A stretch of DNA of 7,887 nucleotides from contig DASPKX010000059.1 in the NCBI GenBank assembly GCA_035627835.1, forward strand, positions 1 to 7,887, in the 5' to 3' direction. The stretch's first letter is position 1. Every line of letters begins with the position of its first letter. Position numbers and translations under genes: made by a program. Below the pieces are notes generated by a model. It did not search any database. It was not told the origin of the DNA and saw nothing but the letters and a program-made list of their open reading frames with translations. This DNA is from DASPKX01 sp035627835 (GTDB lineage: Bacteria; Verrucomicrobiota; Verrucomicrobiia; Limisphaerales; SXQI01). Shown piece after piece: positions 5,677 through 7,887 of this stretch.

Positions 5677-5699
5677 AAATCCGCCACAGTGGCGGATTT
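5677..5699. repeat. 23-nt perfect palindrome, intergenic (copy 2)
   Basis: This copy has the same arms as 3414-3436 (AAATCCGCCAC and GTGGCGGATTT) around a central A. It lies about 60 nt upstream of the ribosome site of the secreted-protein gene, where it could act as an operator or be an inactive dispersed repeat. Confidence 0.9.
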
Positions 5700-5759
5700 G
5701 AAGGCAATGGAGGATGGGGATGAAAGATTTGGGTGGTTGGGGTCGTATTAAGGAATGAA

Positions 5760-6839
5760 ATGAAAGCTCTCAAACTGTGCCTCTTGTTGTGGTCTGTCCT
5801 GCTGACGAAGGCTAACGATGAACTGGACACGTGGACGGAGGTCGGAAAGCCAGTGGGGCTAACTAACTACAGCGACATCGTGTATGGGGAAGGCAAATGG
5901 GTCATTATTGGAACCCACGCCTGGATCTCTGCGGATGGTGAATCCTGGTCTGTTGCGCAGAAGAATGTGAATGGGCTCAAGCTGCTGTATGGGAACGGCA
6001 TTTTTCTAGCGTCAGGATCTGCGGGGCTTATCGGCCCCCAAAATTATGCAACAAGTGAAGACGGCATCACTTGGACGAAGCGGGCACTGAGCACAGACGG
6101 ATTGAACGTCCTGATTCACTTCGATGGTCGGCAGTTCCTTTACGCGACTCACGAGCGCGTCTATCGAAGCAACGATGCAATAACATGGACCCATGAGGCC
6201 ATACCTATCGAGCGCGGGATGTTGCATGCTGTCGAGGGCCAGCACTACTGGGTGAGCAATTCCACAAACAGTTGGGTGTCCACGAACCTTCAGCAGTGGA
6301 GCATCGCAAAAACCCGAATTGCAGGGGCCACGATGACCTTCAAAGATCGATACTACGGCATATCCAACGCAGGCCTTGAGGTCTCTGAGGACGCCGTGTC
6401 ATGGACGAGGATTGCTTTTCCTCAAACCGTGTCAGTGCGGAAGTTTGGCGTCTTCGGGGACGTCGCGATCTTTCGTTCTCAGGCGGGAGACCTTTGGTCC
6501 TCGCAAGACGGGCTAAGCTGGACAAAGCGCCAGTTACCTTCGCTCGTGAGCGTGAATGCTTTCGCCACGGATGGAACGCGCGTCATCATCTTGGATGATC
6601 TCAAGATTTTAATGAGCAAAGCCCGCTCGGTTGAAGCCCCGCAGATTGAAGCTGGCATCCGCGCGGTGGTGCAGATTAAGGGCGGGCGCGGGCGCACTTA
6701 TGAGATTCAGTCGCGGGAAGATGCGGCTGCGGGTGAATGGGTAACGGAAGAAGTGCTCCAGGTGAGCAGCGAGGATTTTGTGTGGACCGATCCGAAGCCG
6801 CTGAATAACCGAAAGGTTTATCGAGCGGTGGCGAGGTAA
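5760..6839 (+). CDS. Secreted beta-propeller-like protein with seven Asp-box-type repeats (probable cargo gene)
   Basis: The 359-residue protein has an N-terminal signal peptide (MKALKLCLLLWSVLLTKA), so it is exported. ATG 5760 is favoured over an upstream in-frame ATG at 5733 because TAAGGA lies five bases before it and the signal peptide starts there. Seven repeats of about 35-42 residues end in a conserved Trp (W25, 63, 105, 143, 180, 215, 254). Most carry the S.DG..W(T/S) signature, for example SADGESW, SEDGITW and SQDGLSW, typical of BNR/Asp-box propellers. A separate C-terminal segment (about 296-359) has Y.IQS....GEW...V and ends KVYRAVAR, a pattern I associate with secreted Verrucomicrobiota/Planctomycetes proteins. 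No catalytic residues are recognisable; binding or adhesion is possible. It has its own ribosome site and terminator, and lies between phage control genes and phage-like genes, so it is either cargo or host flank. Confidence 0.85.
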   Translation: MKALKLCLLLWSVLLTKANDELDTWTEVGKPVGLTNYSDIVYGEGKWVIIGTHAWISADGESWSVAQKNVNGLKLLYGNGIFLASGSAGLIGPQNYATSEDGITWTKRALSTDGLNVLIHFDGRQFLYATHERVYRSNDAITWTHEAIPIERGMLHAVEGQHYWVSNSTNSWVSTNLQQWSIAKTRIAGATMTFKDRYYGISNAGLEVSEDAVSWTRIAFPQTVSVRKFGVFGDVAIFRSQAGDLWSSQDGLSWTKRQLPSLVSVNAFATDGTRVIILDDLKILMSKARSVEAPQIEAGIRAVVQIKGGRGRTYEIQSREDAAAGEWVTEEVLQVSSEDFVWTDPKPLNNRKVYRAVAR

Positions 6840-6847
6840 GGACGATC

Positions 6848-6874
6848 CGCAGATTTCGCAGATTAACGCAGATT
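6848..6874 (+). repeat. Three near-tandem copies of CGCAGATT
   Basis: CGCAGATT occurs at 6848-6855, 6857-6864 and 6867-6874, separated by T and by AA, directly after the stop of the secreted-protein gene. The helical-turn-like spacing (9-10 nt) could suit a protein-binding array. It also resembles dispersed filler repeats I have seen in Verrucomicrobiota-type genomes. Confidence 0.75.
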
Positions 6875-6885
6875 GCAAGCGGCAG

Positions 6886-6920
6886 AAGCCCGAGTTTATA
6901 GCTCGGGCTTGTTGCTTTTA
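6886..6920 (+). terminator. Intrinsic terminator of the secreted-protein gene
   Basis: AAGCCCGAG (6886-6894), the loop TTTATAG and CTCGGGCTT (6902-6910) form a 9-bp stem, followed by GTTGCTTTTA. The stem is strong, but the T-tract is interrupted. It lies 46 nt after the stop codon. Confidence 0.7.
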
Positions 6921-6942
6921 TAGTCTCAGGTGGTGTCCGACC

Positions 6943-6973
6943 GAGAAGTCAGCGCAAAGCTGACAAAGTTCTC
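6943..6973 (+). other. Bulged hairpin in the leader of the lipoprotein gene
   Basis: GAGAA-GTCAGC (6943-6953), the loop GCAAA and GCTGAC (6959-6964) pair, with an AAAG bulge before TTCTC (6969-6973). A smaller CAGCC/GGCTG hairpin follows at 7007-7020. These could be a structured 5' leader or a weak second terminator. No clear promoter is visible in 6925-7047. Confidence 0.3.
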
Positions 6974-7047
6974 AGGATTCAGGGAATAGAACGGATGGAA
7001 GGAATGCAGCCGTGGGGCTGTGTGGGGTTCTGTGGTGAACTGGCCCC

Positions 7048-7662
7048 ATGGTTAAACAAAGCTTCGGGGTAACGCAACGCATATTCCTCTTCCTGACGCT
7101 CGCGTCCGCCATGCTCTTTGTTGGCTGCAAGAGCACTGATGGTGGCCCGAGTCCGTTGCAGAAGTTTCTATACGATCACCAAGTGATCACGGTGCCTGGG
7201 GAAGTCACCCGCACCAATGTCGTCTGGCAAACGAACGTGGTGGTGGTCAGCGAAGCGCGCACGAACGAGACAACCGGCGAAGTCGCTGCGCCGGTCCTGA
7301 AGCAGGTCATCACGCCCGTTGTGGAATACGACTACGCGCCGACCACTTACCGCACGAACCTCGTTCCCAGGCAGAGCATTGATGATGGCCTGCAGATCGT
7401 CGGCGCGCTGCCGATTCCCTACGCAGGGACCGCCACCGCTTTCCTTGGCTGGCTCTACACCGCTTACCGGGCTCGCAAGAACAAGCAGACCAACATCGCG
7501 CTCCTGGCATCAGTTCAGGCTGTGCGTGATTGGCTGAACACGACACCTGAAGGAGAGCGCACAGACGAGAAGGTGAAGCAGATCCTGATCGAGCAGCAAA
7601 CCGTTCGCGGGGCAGTCACTGAAGTGAAGCGGCTTCTCGATAAGTACGTCCCGAACCACTAA
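7048..7662 (+). CDS. Lipoprotein with an internal membrane segment, phage-like
   Basis: The 204-residue protein has a basic start (MVKQSFGVTQR), a hydrophobic stretch and the lipobox-like LFVGC with Cys at 27, indicating export and lipidation. Residues 50-108 are rich in Val and in repeated TN motifs (TRTNVVWQTNVVVV). A membrane-like segment follows (about 115-139, LQIVGALPIPYAGTATAFLG, then WLYTAY), with a basic RARKNK stop-transfer sequence. A helical C-terminus (about 148-201) includes DEKVKQILIEQQTVRGAVTE. The hydrophobic segment followed by a long helix resembles small holin-like or membrane-anchored phage proteins, and the combination with a lipobox could suit a lysis (spanin/holin) function; this is inference only. 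No good ribosome site precedes ATG 7048. It is followed 54 nt later by another rightward gene. Confidence 0.75.
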   Translation: MVKQSFGVTQRIFLFLTLASAMLFVGCKSTDGGPSPLQKFLYDHQVITVPGEVTRTNVVWQTNVVVVSEARTNETTGEVAAPVLKQVITPVVEYDYAPTTYRTNLVPRQSIDDGLQIVGALPIPYAGTATAFLGWLYTAYRARKNKQTNIALLASVQAVRDWLNTTPEGERTDEKVKQILIEQQTVRGAVTEVKRLLDKYVPNH

Positions 7663-7694
7663 GCAGGCGGAACCTGCACCCCAACTTTTGAAAA

Positions 7695-7711
7695 GCACGA
7701 AGGGCACGAAG
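7695..7711 (+). repeat. GCACGAAG direct repeat before the last gene
   Basis: GCACGAAG occurs at 7695-7702 and 7704-7711, separated by one G. The purine-rich second copy overlaps the likely ribosome site (GAAGAA) of the gene starting at 7717. The motif is also common as a dispersed repeat in some Verrucomicrobiota genomes, from memory. Confidence 0.6.
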
Positions 7712-7716
7712 AATTT

Positions 7717-7887
7717 ATGGCTAAAGAAGTATCTGTCTCGATCTCAATCAGCGCGCAGAAGAACGGCGCTGGGATGAGCGCAACGGTCAGCTCCACTGCT
7801 GACATGACCGGCAACAAGCTGATCGGCAACGTGCAAAGCATCGGCACCACAGCCGAAGCGTTGAATGTGGGCGATATGGCCACGATT
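7717..7887 (+). CDS. Small beta-rich protein, probably a phage structural protein (3' end outside window)
   Basis: The frame is open from ATG 7717 to the window edge (57 residues). It has alternating small/hydrophobic residues (EVSVSISISAQ), a Gly/Asn-rich turn (KNGAGM), then TGNKLIGNVQSIGTTAEALN and VGDMATI. The 'nVQ.IGT..EAL..GD.AT' pattern resembles short beta-sandwich-like proteins in phage late clusters, possibly tail or decoration components. I recognise the style, not a named family. GAAGAA six bases upstream is a plausible ribosome site. It lies 54 nt after the lipoprotein gene, in the same direction. Confidence 0.6.
   Translation, partial: MAKEVSVSISISAQKNGAGMSATVSSTADMTGNKLIGNVQSIGTTAEALNVGDMATI

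Larger units (their letters stand above)
5448..5759. other. Repeat-rich gap between the repressor and the secreted-protein gene
   Basis: Apart from the possible antisense gene entering from the left, I see no convincing coding frame in these 312 bases. The stretch holds a 16-bp-arm hairpin (5531-5567), a 23-nt palindrome (5677-5699), a weaker AGCGG/CCGCT pairing (about 5642-5667) and, at the end, the ribosome site TAAGGA (5749-5754) of the next gene. By analogy with Mu, a phage left end would be expected on this side of the repressor. No end sequence or target duplication can be recognised from one window. Confidence 0.5.

Noticed and set aside
5733..5759. Upstream ATG at 5733 as start of the secreted protein
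   Set aside because: The sequence before 5760 would place polar residues ahead of the signal peptide, and the ribosome site TAAGGA is positioned for ATG 5760.
6902..6930. TATAGT at 6919-6924 as a promoter for the lipoprotein gene
   Set aside because: It is a good -10 match, but no -35 lies at the right distance and it overlaps the terminator tail. It might matter only if an activator-dependent late promoter is used.
7659..7883. Minus-strand frame of 74 codons at the right edge
   Set aside because: It is antisense to the protein-like frame starting at 7717, which has a ribosome site and a phage-like composition.
1..7887. CRISPR array, tRNA or rRNA genes, defence-system signatures
   Set aside because: No regularly spaced repeats with spacers, no cloverleaf or rRNA-like segments, and no nuclease, methylase or toxin motifs were seen.

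Overview
The window looks like the control and transposition end of a Mu-like transposable phage (prophage or phage contig), probably from the Verrucomicrobiota or a neighbouring phylum. The phage assignment rests on a leftward operon that ends in a MuA-type DDE transposase directly overlapping a MuB-type AAA+ ATPase. The operon is preceded by small DNA-binding proteins and a DUF3102-like protein, and faces a divergent repressor-like gene. The host guess is an inference. It rests on the C-terminal domain of the secreted protein at 5760-6839 (pattern Y.IQS...W...YRAV) and on short dispersed-type repeats (CGCAGATT, GCACGAAG) that I associate with those genomes.

Left two thirds, minus strand, transcribed right to left: a ribbon-helix-helix (RHH) protein (4937-4749), a protein with two tandem helix-turn-helix-like units (4752-4216), two small unrecognised helical proteins (4219-3944 and 3947-3696), a DUF3102-like protein (about 3718-3026), the transposase (3006-862) and the ATPase (890 to beyond base 1). 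Consecutive genes mostly overlap by 4 to 29 bases, which suggests one polycistronic, translationally coupled early operon. Two of the junctions share the same 19-bp sequence.

Centre: 78 bp separate the leftward RHH gene from a rightward RHH gene (5016-5447). This gap holds back-to-back promoter-like sequences buried in an imperfect 18-bp inverted repeat and a TTGTGTA/TACACAA repeat. It looks like a two-repressor switch comparable in layout to c/ner of Mu, but built from two related RHH proteins. Both messages would be nearly leaderless.

Right third, plus strand: a repeat-rich stretch (a 16-bp-arm hairpin and a 23-nt palindrome), a secreted seven-repeat beta-propeller-like protein with its own terminator (probable cargo or 'moron' gene, or host DNA if the phage end lies at about 5450-5750), then a lipoprotein with an internal membrane segment (7048-7662) and the start of a small beta-rich, phage-structural-looking protein (7717 onward).

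The most interesting points are a transposase whose second catalytic acid appears to be Glu rather than Asp, the dual-RHH switch, and a 23-nt palindrome that sits in frame inside the DUF3102 gene and again in intergenic DNA.
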